The translations under genes were made by a program, and so were the position numbers. Below are positions 34,237 to 43,750 of a stretch of DNA of 64,000 bases, piece after piece. Each line of letters starts with the position of its first letter. Within the stretch, counting starts at the first letter, position 1. Origin of the DNA: Sphingomonas oleivorans (GTDB lineage Bacteria > Pseudomonadota > Alphaproteobacteria > Sphingomonadales > Sphingomonadaceae); the NCBI RefSeq assembly GCF_003050615.1, contig NZ_NWBU01000006.1, positions 1 through 64,000 of the forward strand, read 5' to 3'. The notes under the pieces are model-generated. The model made no database searches and had not been told where the DNA came from. It worked only from the letters and a program-made list of their open reading frames with translations.

Positions 34237-35853
34237 TCAGCGCGGAAAACTGTCGATCCTTCGCTCTCCATTCTCTCCGATCCTGGCATATCGAATATTT
34301 CGGGCGGTGTTGCAGTGGACGAGCAGCTCGGGGCAGGCTCCGTTCTCGCGGATAGCCGGCAGGTGGAGCGCGGCAAATTCGCCATCGCTCCATGTTCTGG
34401 GGGCCACGCGTGCCAGGACGCGATTGAGTGTCGGCGAAGGCCCTTCGGCGAAGCGCACCAGAATATCGTCGCTGTCGCTGATCGGCTCAACGCGCAACAA
34501 CGCGCCCACTTCCTCGCTCGCGAACAGGCCCGCCGGCACTGAAATGGTCGGATATAGCGCGGATGCGGCAATGAAATGCTGCCAGCGACCGAAGCCAAGA
34601 TCGACCTCCCAGCCGCTGGCCAGTTGCTTCACGCGCGCCGAGGTCGTTCCATCCACGGTCTCGAATATGCCGTCGGCAGCCCGGCCCAGATAAGCATTCT
34701 GGGCGAAATGGCGAAGCAGCAATCCATGTCGCCCCTGGGCGATCCGGACGATGTCGCCGGTGTCGCAGTCGACAAAAGTCTGCAAGGCGGCACCGCCAGC
34801 GACATCCTGCTCCAGTCCGAGCGAGATTGCGGGCGGGGCACTGTCGATGCATTCGGGCCGAACTGCGTCATAGACCCGGAACGGAAGTGTGTGACGGCGC
34901 AGATCGGAACGATTTCCGAAGAACAATATGCCGAGATCATCTTCGGGGAAATGAAAGATTCCGCAGCCGCCAAGGCCGGCATGGCCGATCCAGCTTCGGT
35001 TGCGATGTACGCCCCTGAACAGGCCCCGACGCGCAAATGGCGCGACATCGGGCGTCCGTCGCGAAGGCGCCAACAAGGGCGCGATACGCGACATGTTGGT
35101 CAGGACGCCCCTGTACCAACGCAACAGATCGTCGAAATTCATCGAAATGCCGCCGTCGCCGGAAGACGAGCGGCCCCAGAATGAATGATTGAAACCCTGG
35201 TCGGTGACCTCATACATGCTCGCATCATTTGCGAGCAGTTGATGTTCGTCGTAAGTCATGGCCGCGCTGTCCATGCCGAGCGGAACAAAAAGGCGCTCGG
35301 CAAGCAGTTCTCCGATCGGCCGGCCAAGCCGCCGTTCGATCCAGCGGACGACCAGCCTGTAAGCCGCATCATTATAGTCAAACGCCTGTCCGAGCCCGCG
35401 TTGCGGAGTGCGTTGACGGCAAGCGAGCCGGTACAAGGAGTCCAAAGTCACTTCCGCGCCCTGCGTGTGACCGGCCAGATCGGCCACCGGCTCATCGTTG
35501 CGAATGCCGGTGACATGAAGCAGGCAATCATCGACGGTCGCGTCTCGCGCGAACGAAGGAAGCTCAGGCAGCATGTTGCCGAGGGGCTCGCCGAGATCGA
35601 TGAAGCCATCGCGCGCCAGCTCGACGAGGAGCAAGGCCACCATTTGCTTGCTGATCGAGGCGATGCGCGTGCGAACGCCCGGTCCCCATTCGATGTCGTG
35701 GTCGATCTCCGCCCGGCCGTAACCCTTCAGGTGGATGAGTTCGGAATCCTGGACAATGCCGATATACAGCCCCGGCATGTGGGGCTTGTCGTAAGGCGCG
35801 AAAAGGGCGTCGATACGCGCGGATATGCTCGTTGATACGACCGGATTCAGCAC
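34237..35853 (-). CDS. Cytoplasmic S12 hydrolase, D-aminopeptidase/MlrB-like
   Basis: A 538-residue S12 family protein without a signal peptide. Motifs are SISK (Ser66, Lys69), Tyr160-Asn-Asp in place of the usual YxN, and HAG at 291-293. The last ~200 residues form beta-rich regions as in the three-domain D-aminopeptidase (DAP) of Ochrobactrum, and total length is also near DAP (520) and MlrB. I chose GTG 35853 as start because family similarity begins right after it (ISARIDALFAPY); an in-frame ATG at 36087 would run through the divergent promoter and into the MocR gene. It probably cleaves peptides at D-residues, but no substrate can be read. Confidence 0.78.
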   Translation of the reverse strand: MLNPVVSTSISARIDALFAPYDKPHMPGLYIGIVQDSELIHLKGYGRAEIDHDIEWGPGVRTRIASISKQMVALLLVELARDGFIDLGEPLGNMLPELPSFARDATVDDCLLHVTGIRNDEPVADLAGHTQGAEVTLDSLYRLACRQRTPQRGLGQAFDYNDAAYRLVVRWIERRLGRPIGELLAERLFVPLGMDSAAMTYDEHQLLANDASMYEVTDQGFNHSFWGRSSSGDGGISMNFDDLLRWYRGVLTNMSRIAPLLAPSRRTPDVAPFARRGLFRGVHRNRSWIGHAGLGGCGIFHFPEDDLGILFFGNRSDLRRHTLPFRVYDAVRPECIDSAPPAISLGLEQDVAGGAALQTFVDCDTGDIVRIAQGRHGLLLRHFAQNAYLGRAADGIFETVDGTTSARVKQLASGWEVDLGFGRWQHFIAASALYPTISVPAGLFASEEVGALLRVEPISDSDDILVRFAEGPSPTLNRVLARVAPRTWSDGEFAALHLPAIRENGACPELLVHCNTARNIRYARIGENGERRIDSFPR

Positions 35854-35978
35854 TATGACGGGATTCCCGGGACAGCGTTCAAGATCAACACGCCATCCCA
35901 CGTGGCAGCATTTTCGCAGTTCGGGGAGAACCACTCTCCGATAGATGAACCGGTCCGCTTGAGCTTGCGCGCTTTCGC

Positions 35979-35997
35979 GCTTGCTTCGCGAGCAAGC
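35979..35997. promoter_or_regulatory. Inverted repeat in the MocR divergent promoter region
   Basis: A perfect 7-bp inverted repeat, GCTTGCT (35979-35985) and AGCAAGC (35991-35997) with a 5-bp spacer, lies about 50 bp upstream of the MocR start and 125 bp upstream of the divergent hydrolase start. It is a candidate operator for the regulator. Confidence 0.4.
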
Positions 35998-36043
35998 CGC
36001 GTTAACGGGCTTGGCAGGCGAACAGCGTTCGAGATTGGGGAAC

Positions 36044-37543
36044 ATGTCGAGACCTTTGCCGCCCAGCTTGGTGAACCTCGAGCTCAAGCCTGACTCGCGC
36101 GTTCCGATCTACCAGCAGTTGTTCGGGCAGCTTCGCGGCATGATCTTGAACGGTGAGCTTGCCTCGGGAACGCGGCTCCCCGCGACAAGGGAGATTGCGA
36201 AGCTGATCCAATGCTCGCGCAGCACGGTCCTTCTCGCATTCGAGATGCTGATGAACGAGGGCTATGTCGAGGCTCGTCAGGGATCCGGCACCTATGTCGT
36301 CGATACCGTTCCGGAGGATGCCATAGGGTGCAGGTCGACTTCGGCCGCACCGGACAAGATGCCTGCCGGCGTTCGTCTTTCTACCACTGCGTCGGCGCTG
36401 CTTGATCTGGATATTCCCAAATCCTTGCTGCCCCATAGCCGCGTTATATTTCCGGATGTACGCGAATTTCCATTCGGAACATGGTCGGCGCTATTCCGAT
36501 CCGCATGGAAGCAGCCAGAAGCGGACTTGCTGGGGCCGCACGATCCGATGGGTTATCTTCCCCTGCGTCGGGTCATCGCCGATTATCTGCGCGATATTCG
36601 CGGCCTGATTTGCGATCCTGAGCAAATTGCCATCACATCGGGCACATCTCACGGGCTGAATCTTCTGTTTCAACTTTTGCTGTCACCTGGCGACCAGGTC
36701 GTGCTGGAGGATCCATCGGCGCCCTGGATGGTTGCGAAGGCAATAGCCTGCGGCGCTCAGCCGCTGTTCATCCCCGTTGATGGTGAGGGTATCTGCCTCG
36801 ACGCCAATTCGGAAGCTGCATCCGGCGCGCGGTTGGCGGTCGTTACCCCCTCGCACCAGTTTCCGCTCGGCTATGTGCTCAGTCAGCGGCGCAGGACGGC
36901 CTTGTTGAATTGGGCGCAGAGAAATGATGCGTGGATCATCGAGGATGATTTCGATTCCGAGTTCCGCTTTGCGGGACGCCCGCTGCCACCTCTCTACACG
37001 GCGGATCAGTCTTGCCGTGTCTTTTACATGGCGACTTTCTCGAAAATACTCATACCGAATATCCGACTGGGCTATATTGTTCTGCCACCGCAATTTGTGG
37101 AAAGCTATTCGAGGCTTCGGGCGATCGTCGACCGATATACGTCTCTGCAGTTGCAGCCCGTGGTCGCTTCATTCATTGAAGATGGACATTATGCGAGCCA
37201 TCTCCGCCGGATGAGGGCGCTATATGAAGGGCGCCAAAATACGCTCCTTGCGCTCGCCGAGCGCTATTTGCCTGAGCTGTTGCGCTTCGAACCGCAGGAT
37301 GGCGGCATGCATTCCGTCGGTTGGCTATTGGATAGCCTGCCGCACAATATTTCGGCGGCAAGACTTGCCGACCTTGCCAATAAGGCTGGCATCCCGCTCT
37401 CACCCTTATCCACTTACTGTCACAGATTTCCAAGGCCCGAAGCGGTACTCTTCGGATATGCTCGTTACAGCCAAGGCGAAATCAGCTATATCATGCAGAA
37501 GCTCGCTGATTTGACTGGCTGTAAAGGACGTGAAGCGGGCTGA
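36044..37543 (+). CDS. MocR/PdxR-type GntR-aminotransferase transcription regulator
   Basis: A 499-residue regulator. Residues about 15-85 form a GntR winged helix (IYQQLFGQLRGMILNG, LPATREIAKLIQCSRSTV, EGYVEARQGSGTYV). The remaining ~370 residues are a fold-type I aminotransferase domain (AITSGTSHGLNLLFQ, VLEDPSAPW, IIEDDFDSEFRF). The PLP lysine is in ATFSKILIPNIRLGY near residue 334. MocR proteins sense PLP or amino compounds through this domain. It diverges from the S12 hydrolase operon, so it is the likely controller of the peptide/amino acid island. The ATG at 36044 follows GATTGGGG; upstream in-frame extension is not family-like. Confidence 0.92.
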   Translation: MSRPLPPSLVNLELKPDSRVPIYQQLFGQLRGMILNGELASGTRLPATREIAKLIQCSRSTVLLAFEMLMNEGYVEARQGSGTYVVDTVPEDAIGCRSTSAAPDKMPAGVRLSTTASALLDLDIPKSLLPHSRVIFPDVREFPFGTWSALFRSAWKQPEADLLGPHDPMGYLPLRRVIADYLRDIRGLICDPEQIAITSGTSHGLNLLFQLLLSPGDQVVLEDPSAPWMVAKAIACGAQPLFIPVDGEGICLDANSEAASGARLAVVTPSHQFPLGYVLSQRRRTALLNWAQRNDAWIIEDDFDSEFRFAGRPLPPLYTADQSCRVFYMATFSKILIPNIRLGYIVLPPQFVESYSRLRAIVDRYTSLQLQPVVASFIEDGHYASHLRRMRALYEGRQNTLLALAERYLPELLRFEPQDGGMHSVGWLLDSLPHNISAARLADLANKAGIPLSPLSTYCHRFPRPEAVLFGYARYSQGEISYIMQKLADLTGCKGREAG

Positions 37544-37679
37544 GAATTTTGATGGCCACTTTCCGGAAGCTGCAATATTGCTCTGGACAAGGGCTGCTCC
37601 GTCTGCCCTGTGCTTCGAGCATATTGGCGGTTTCAGGATAGGCGATCAGAGCATTTGCCGAGTGGTTGAGCTTGTGGCG

Positions 37680-38813
37680 TCACCAGCCGCGGCAGCGAGG
37701 CCAGGCGGCTTCCACCGTGCCATCCGGTCCCACGACATGGAACGCGTCATGCGCGGCCGCCGTGGCGCAGGCATGGTTCGGGAGAATTCTTAATCGCTTT
37801 CCCACCGGAAAGAGGGAGGGATCGATCATGCCTCCGTCCCGTCGGCCGACAATGCCATGCTCCTGGTTGGCGGCGACGACGATCATGTCGGGAAGAACAG
37901 CGCCCAGCTCGTCGCAGACTATGCCGTAACCCTGGTCTATTTTCTGCATGGACGTGCCTCTGTCGCGCGAAAGCGCCATCCAGCCCGCATCGATGATCGG
38001 TGCGCCGGTATCGCGCCTATGGCCGATTATCGTGGCCAGGACCGAGAGCGCTATGTCCTCGACGGCGCAGACGCCGAGACCGGCCATTACCAGATCCTGG
38101 AACATATATACGCCGACACGGGCCTCCGTCACGCCGGCCAGATCGGAGGCAAAGGTGATGGTGGGGGTCGATCCGAGGCTTATCTCGGGACAGCTATGGC
38201 CGGCCTGACGGAGGAACTCGGCGCTCCGCACCACCGCTTCGCGTTCGCTCGCGGCAATGCGGGCGATCTCCGCCGTATCATCGCAATGATAGGAGCTGCC
38301 GGCATGGGTAAGCACGCCTGACAATTCGGCACCGACGCCGTCGAGCGCATCGGCGACTTCAAGCAGTTCGGCAGATGCGGGGCGGACGCCGGCCCGGTGG
38401 CCATCGCTATCGATCTCGACAAAGGCCTTGTATCGCAGACCGGCGCGACGCCCTTCCGTTGAGACGATGCGAGCAGTCTCAGCGCTTTCGACCAAGATCT
38501 TCAGGTCCGCGCCGCGCCGCATCAGATCCGCCGCGGTCGCGAGCTTGGCCGGAGCGATCGCCACCGCGTAGAGGATATCGGTGATGCCATGGTCGAGGAA
38601 ATATTCGGCTTCACGCAGCGTCGACACCGTGATGCCGCCCGTTCCGGAGCCCAATGCGCGATCAAGCACATCGATGGATTTCGCGGTCTTGGCGTGCGGG
38701 CGGAGCCGAACGCCGAGCGCATCCACCCGCTGTGCCATCCTATCGAGGTTCGCGTTGAGTTTACGCAGCTCGAGCAGCAGGCAGGGTGTCTGCAGGTCGG
38801 AGATATTTATCAA
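37680..38813 (-). CDS. D-threonine aldolase / D-serine dehydratase-like PLP enzyme
   Basis: A 377-residue fold-type III PLP enzyme (alanine racemase N-domain). The PLP lysine lies in VRLRPHAKTAKS (Lys42), and the C-terminal LPNHACATA holds the His-x-Cys metal pair typical of D-threonine aldolase, D-serine dehydratase and D-threo-3-hydroxyaspartate dehydratase. The N-terminus TPCLLLELRKLNANLDRMA is classic. It would act on beta-hydroxy-D-amino acids, giving an aldehyde plus glycine or a keto acid. It converges with the MocR gene and diverges from the PepSY gene. A partner RidA protein nearby supports enamine-forming chemistry. Which of the three activities applies is unclear. Confidence 0.87.
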   Translation of the reverse strand: MINISDLQTPCLLLELRKLNANLDRMAQRVDALGVRLRPHAKTAKSIDVLDRALGSGTGGITVSTLREAEYFLDHGITDILYAVAIAPAKLATAADLMRRGADLKILVESAETARIVSTEGRRAGLRYKAFVEIDSDGHRAGVRPASAELLEVADALDGVGAELSGVLTHAGSSYHCDDTAEIARIAASEREAVVRSAEFLRQAGHSCPEISLGSTPTITFASDLAGVTEARVGVYMFQDLVMAGLGVCAVEDIALSVLATIIGHRRDTGAPIIDAGWMALSRDRGTSMQKIDQGYGIVCDELGAVLPDMIVVAANQEHGIVGRRDGGMIDPSLFPVGKRLRILPNHACATAAAHDAFHVVGPDGTVEAAWPRCRGW

Positions 38814-38899
38814 GGGCTTGCCTCAGGTCGTTCGTTGTGCCCGCTGGCATTTGTCCAGCCGGCAATGCTTCTGCGGTTAATGACCATGGCACCTTGGAA

Positions 38900-38969
38900 C
38901 AGTACCACTTCGATACTGGCTGCTCGGACCGCTCTATTGGACCGGCATGGGCGATCCAAAGTGGTGCTG
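38900..38969. repeat. Imperfect 11-bp inverted repeat in divergent promoter region
   Basis: CAGTACCACTT (38900-38910) and AAGTGGTGCTG (38959-38969) are inverted copies with one mismatch, 48 bp apart, between the D-threonine-aldolase-like gene and the PepSY gene. It may be a paired regulator site or chance. Confidence 0.3.
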
Positions 38970-39024
38970 TTGCGGCTGATCCTATCTCGCTTATCAGCGC
39001 TCCAATGAAACGGGTATCGTTCCC

Positions 39025-40161
39025 ATGAGCCCACGCAAGCTCGTCCACAAGCTTCACCTTTATGGCGGGCTGGCGGTGCTGATACCGCTCATGCTCATCA
39101 TGGTGACGGGTGCGATCCTCCTATTCGACGACGAGATAGATCGGGCCCTGAACCCCGAACTTTTCTACGTCTCGCCGCAGCGCTCGCCCTTGCCGCTTTC
39201 GGAATTGATGGCGTCCGTTCGCGTATATCGGCCCGATCTTGCCGTTAGGGTGGTCACTTTGCCGGTCTCGGCCGACCGGGCGCTTAAGCTGCACTCGACC
39301 GATGGCATCGATATGTTCGTCGATCCCTATACCGGCGATTTGTTGGGGCAGCGTTCACGCGCGCGTTCGTTCGTTGGCATCATTACCAATTTGCACATGT
39401 ATTTCCTGCTCGGCGAAGCATGGGCAGTCGCGGCCGGCACGGTGGCATTGCTGGCCGTAGGAATGGGGCTGACGGGAATTTTCCTTTGGTGGCCTCGGGG
39501 GCGCCTGAGCCGCGCGTTGCGGCTGCCGCTTCGGGGGCCGCCACGTGCATTCATCTACAATGCGCACAGGACGATCGGCTTTTATGTGTCAGCGATCCTG
39601 ATCCTGGTGGGCATCACCGGTGCCTCGATCGCCTTTCCAAGCCAGAGGCGCGCAATCATCGAGGGATTGACGGGCGAGCGGTTCTCGACCGTGCCGCCGA
39701 TCCTGGGCCGGGGCGGGCAAGGAAGCACTGATCTGGACGCAATTTTGGCTGCGGCCCGGCACGCCGTCCCACATGCCATCCCCAGGCAGATCAGGTTGCA
39801 GCAGGGGGGGCTGGCGCCCGTTCGGGTGCGCGCGCGCGGCCCAGGGGATCCATTCGTCAATGGATGGACCATGATTTATCTGCATCCGACAAGTCATCGG
39901 GTTCTTAGTGTCGAAGAGCCGACCAGCGCCGGGCGGATCATGGAATCCTGGCTCCTTCACCTGCATCTCGGATATTGGGGCGGCATTTGGGGAGAGGGCG
40001 GGAGCATTGCGACGCGCCTGATCTGGCTGGCATCGATGATCGCGGCTCTTGGCGTAACCTTCACCGGCCCGGCAATCTGGTGGATCAAGCGGCGATCTCG
40101 CAGGTCAAATCTTAAAGCAGCCAGGCAGCGGCATTCGGCTCGATCGCTTGCAAGGCCATGA
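39025..40161 (+). CDS. PepSY-associated TM protein (siderophore reductase-like)
   Basis: A 378-residue inner-membrane protein with about four spans: residues 14-34, 133-157, 188-206 and 340-360. Histidines occur at the membrane faces (LVHKLHLYGG, NLHMYFLLGE, NAHRTIGFYV, LLHLHLGYWG), as in heme-binding PepSY-TM proteins such as PiuB/FoxB, several of which reduce ferric siderophores in the periplasm. Two periplasmic PepSY-like segments (SADRALKLHSTDGIDMFVDP and the later IRLQQGG region) separate the spans. Such proteins usually accompany TonB-dependent siderophore receptors, matching the FhuA-like receptor in this island. It is transcribed divergently from the aldolase gene. Confidence 0.85.
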   Translation: MSPRKLVHKLHLYGGLAVLIPLMLIMVTGAILLFDDEIDRALNPELFYVSPQRSPLPLSELMASVRVYRPDLAVRVVTLPVSADRALKLHSTDGIDMFVDPYTGDLLGQRSRARSFVGIITNLHMYFLLGEAWAVAAGTVALLAVGMGLTGIFLWWPRGRLSRALRLPLRGPPRAFIYNAHRTIGFYVSAILILVGITGASIAFPSQRRAIIEGLTGERFSTVPPILGRGGQGSTDLDAILAAARHAVPHAIPRQIRLQQGGLAPVRVRARGPGDPFVNGWTMIYLHPTSHRVLSVEEPTSAGRIMESWLLHLHLGYWGGIWGEGGSIATRLIWLASMIAALGVTFTGPAIWWIKRRSRRSNLKAARQRHSARSLARP

Positions 40162-40234
40162 TGCCCTGCAGCAGCAGGGCGTCCAGCCGGCATTCAAGAT
40201 CACCTACTGCTATCGCTCTGTATCAAGGACGCTT

Positions 40235-40618
40235 ATGGAAGAAATTGAGACGATCCGGGCGGCGACGGTGCCTCCTCCCGCAGGTCATTATTCGCATGCT
40301 GTAGCCTATGGAGGCATGATCTTCGTGTCCGGTCAGTTCGGTTACGACGCCGACGACCCGGAGCCTGCGCGCGCACCGGCCGCTGTGCAGACAAGGCGCT
40401 GTCTATCTTCGATCGCCCGGATACTCGAAGCGGCGGGGAGCGATCTTACGCGCGTTCTCAAAACGACAATATATGTGTCGAACATCGAGCTTTGGCCCGA
40501 AGTCAATCTTGCCTATGCGGAGATGTTCGGTTCGCACCGGCCTGCGCGTGCGGTGGTGCCCGTGGACAAGCTTCATTATGGCTTCTGCGTCGAGATCGAG
40601 GCTGTCGCCGCGAAATAG
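40235..40618 (+). CDS. RidA family enamine/imine deaminase
   Basis: A 127-residue RidA/YjgF protein. AHAV-type entry (YSHAVAYGGMIFVSGQFG), the helix SSIARILEAAGSDLTRVLKTTIYVSNIELWPEVN and the active-site arginine region RPARAVVPVDKLHYGFCVEIEAVA are all present. RidA proteins hydrolyse reactive enamines or imines released by PLP dehydratases, which fits the D-hydroxyamino-acid enzyme upstream and the PLP lyase downstream. The start is ATG 40235, with an AAGGA site; an in-frame ATG at 40148 overlaps the PepSY gene and looks spurious. The fold forms trimers in the cytoplasm. Confidence 0.9.
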   Translation: MEEIETIRAATVPPPAGHYSHAVAYGGMIFVSGQFGYDADDPEPARAPAAVQTRRCLSSIARILEAAGSDLTRVLKTTIYVSNIELWPEVNLAYAEMFGSHRPARAVVPVDKLHYGFCVEIEAVAAK

Positions 40619-40779
40619 AAACGTGCGCCCGCCGATCAATGCTTGTTGAGACCAGAGAAAGAAAAACGGGGGAGCGTCGGTGGTTAAGCCGCCATCCGTT
40701 CCTGCACCGCTTGGCTGACTATTATTCGGCGCCTGTCGGACAAGGCAGGTCATCATTTGGAATTACCAATTACGACGCG

Positions 40780-41967
<1,188 letters not shown>

Positions 41968-41968
41968 G

Positions 41969-42466
41969 ATGGCCTCGCGCGGCAAAATCGCTCCACCCCC
42001 GGGATCGATCCCCACATCGCCGGTTGCACGGCTGGTCGAGACAGGACGCCAGATTGCGCATCCCTGGCTCTGCGACGCCAATGACCATCTGAATACGCGC
42101 CATTATCAGGGCTTTTTCGACGATGCGGCGCAGCATCTGCTCGCGCAGTGCGGTTTTGCCGGCGCAGCCGAGGCGGGGCGCCTCGGCGTCGTCGATGCGT
42201 CCTGCGCAATGACCTATCTTGCGGAGGTCCGCCCTGGCACATTGTTGGTGCTGCATAGCGGTTTCAAGCGCATCGGAGGCAAGTCCTTCACTTCGGTGCA
42301 TGAGATGCGCTCGATCGACGGCACGCATCTGTTCGCAACGTGCGAGATCATATCGATCTTCTTCGATCTGGAAGTGCGACGTTCGGCCGCGATGCCCGAG
42401 GCGTTCCGCGCGGCGGCCGAAGCATTGCTCGTCGTGGAGAAAGACGGAGAGGCCGTCCGCGCCTGA
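41969..42466 (+). CDS. Hot-dog fold thioesterase
   Basis: A 165-residue 4-hydroxybenzoyl-CoA/acyl-CoA thioesterase-like protein. After a 30-residue leader, WLCDANDHLNTRHYQGFFDDA carries the family's aspartate/asparagine region (D-x-NxHLN), followed by AMTYLAEVRPGTLLVLHSGFKRIG and FATCEIISIFFDLE. Relatives include betainyl-CoA thioesterase, which works after a BKACE in carnitine breakdown; a BKACE occurs in this island, about 15 kb away. It begins 2 nt after the PLP enzyme stop and is thus in the same operon. The substrate is unknown. Confidence 0.82.
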   Translation: MASRGKIAPPPGSIPTSPVARLVETGRQIAHPWLCDANDHLNTRHYQGFFDDAAQHLLAQCGFAGAAEAGRLGVVDASCAMTYLAEVRPGTLLVLHSGFKRIGGKSFTSVHEMRSIDGTHLFATCEIISIFFDLEVRRSAAMPEAFRAAAEALLVVEKDGEAVRA

Positions 42467-42594
42467 CGGGAAGGGAGCGCAGGCAAGAGCAGATCGGCGC
42501 GATGCTGCAGCCGCCCTTGGCTGGTCCGGCACGCGACTTTCGAGGGCAATAAAGACCTTGGGACTATGTGCTTCCATTCTATAGGTGATATTAG

Positions 42595-43578
42595 TTGGCC
42601 GATCATAAGCTCCTCCCGCCACTCGCTGCACTCAAGGCGTTCGAAGCAGTGGGACGATTGGGCGGACTACGCCCCGCAGGTCGGGAGCTCGAGATAGATC
42701 ATGCCGTTATCGGCCGTCACATCCGCGCGCTCGAAATCTGGGTTGGCGTTCCGCTCGTCATGCGTGATGGGCGCAGCTACCGGCTGACCGAAAAAGGCGA
42801 GGCCTATCACCAGCAGATTGGCGAAGCGCTCGGTGCCATCGTCTCGGCCACGGGCAAGCTGATGAGAAGCGGAGAGCTGAAGCTGCGGATATGGTGCATT
42901 CCCGGCTTTGCAGCGCTCTGGATGGCAGACAGGCTCAACCTGTTCATGTCGGCCAATCCCGATATCGATGTCGATTTCAGGCCGGCGGACAACAGTCCCG
43001 ATTTCCGATCGAAGGAAGTCGATTGCGATATACGCTATCTGCGTTCCTGGGAGGAGGACGCGCTTCCCAAATCGGTGCGGCGGCTTGAATTCGCGCGTCC
43101 GGTTGTTTTCCCGGTCGCCAGTCCCGAATGCCTTTTGCGGCTGCCGCAAATCAATAGAGCGGAAGACCTGCTGCGCTGTCCGCTGCTCCACGAGGAAAAT
43201 GATCTCGAATGGCTGAACTGGTTCGCGCAGCAAGGCGTGACGACCGAAAGGCAGCTTGCCGGCACGCGATTATGGCAGGCGCATCTCACACTCAACGCCG
43301 CCCGTCAGGGGCAGGGGATCACTTTGACCAACCATATGCTGTTGGGGGATGATCTGAAAAAGGGAAGGCTGGTCGTCGTCCGGCCCAAGGATGCCGACTT
43401 CAAGCCGGTACGCTTCGGCGGCTATGCGCTCGTTGCGCGCGAGGATCGCTGGAATATTCCTGCCTTTGCACGGTTTCGCCGTTGGATCCGCACCGAGATT
43501 GCGGATGCGCAATCCGGCCGCGATGTTCCGAACCATGATGGTGCCGAGGGCATTTTCAAGTCAGGCGGAATCGGCTGA
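42595..43578 (+). CDS. LysR family transcription regulator (GcvA-like)
   Basis: A 327-residue LysR regulator. Residues 8-66 form the winged helix (PPLAALKAFEAVGRLGGLRPAGRELEIDHAVIGRHIRALE), and residues about 95-300 form the substrate-binding domain (LRIWCIPGFAALWMADRLN, NPDIDVDFRP, ALVAREDR). It resembles GcvA-type members that often lie near amine or amino acid genes. The start is TTG 42595; no ATG or GTG fits better, and the N-terminus MADHKLLPPL is normal for the family. It follows the thioesterase gene on the same strand after 128 bp, so it may control this plus-strand set. Confidence 0.88.
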   Translation: MADHKLLPPLAALKAFEAVGRLGGLRPAGRELEIDHAVIGRHIRALEIWVGVPLVMRDGRSYRLTEKGEAYHQQIGEALGAIVSATGKLMRSGELKLRIWCIPGFAALWMADRLNLFMSANPDIDVDFRPADNSPDFRSKEVDCDIRYLRSWEEDALPKSVRRLEFARPVVFPVASPECLLRLPQINRAEDLLRCPLLHEENDLEWLNWFAQQGVTTERQLAGTRLWQAHLTLNAARQGQGITLTNHMLLGDDLKKGRLVVVRPKDADFKPVRFGGYALVAREDRWNIPAFARFRRWIRTEIADAQSGRDVPNHDGAEGIFKSGGIG

Positions 43579-43612
43579 CGGCTCGGAAAGTGCGGGAAAC
43601 AAAGGAGAATTG

Positions 43613-43648
43613 GAGCATGTAGTGATTACAGCTAATCACTACATGCTC
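43613..43648. repeat. Perfect 16-bp stem inverted repeat (intergenic)
   Basis: GAGCATGTAGTGATTA (43613-43628) is repeated in perfect inverse at 43633-43648 around a 4-base loop CAGC. No T-run follows on either strand. It lies 35 bp past the LysR stop and 102 bp before a cytochrome c gene. It may be a bidirectional transcription attenuator, a large operator or a dispersed palindromic repeat. Confidence 0.85.
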
Positions 43649-43750
43649 TAGTCGGCACCAATCGCTGCCGCTTTGACCTCTCCCGTGCTAGATATCTGCA
43701 AGTAAGTCCTCCGTTCGATGGAGAGCGGATAGGTTTGATAAGGCAATTCA

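Noticed and set aside
29549-35853. Calling this a complete microcystin degradation cluster
   Set aside because: No MlrA-type CAAX protease is in the window, and MlrB/C/D-like identity is judged by motif and size only.
43613-43648. Rho-independent terminator
   Set aside because: Stem is perfect but no T-run follows on either strand.
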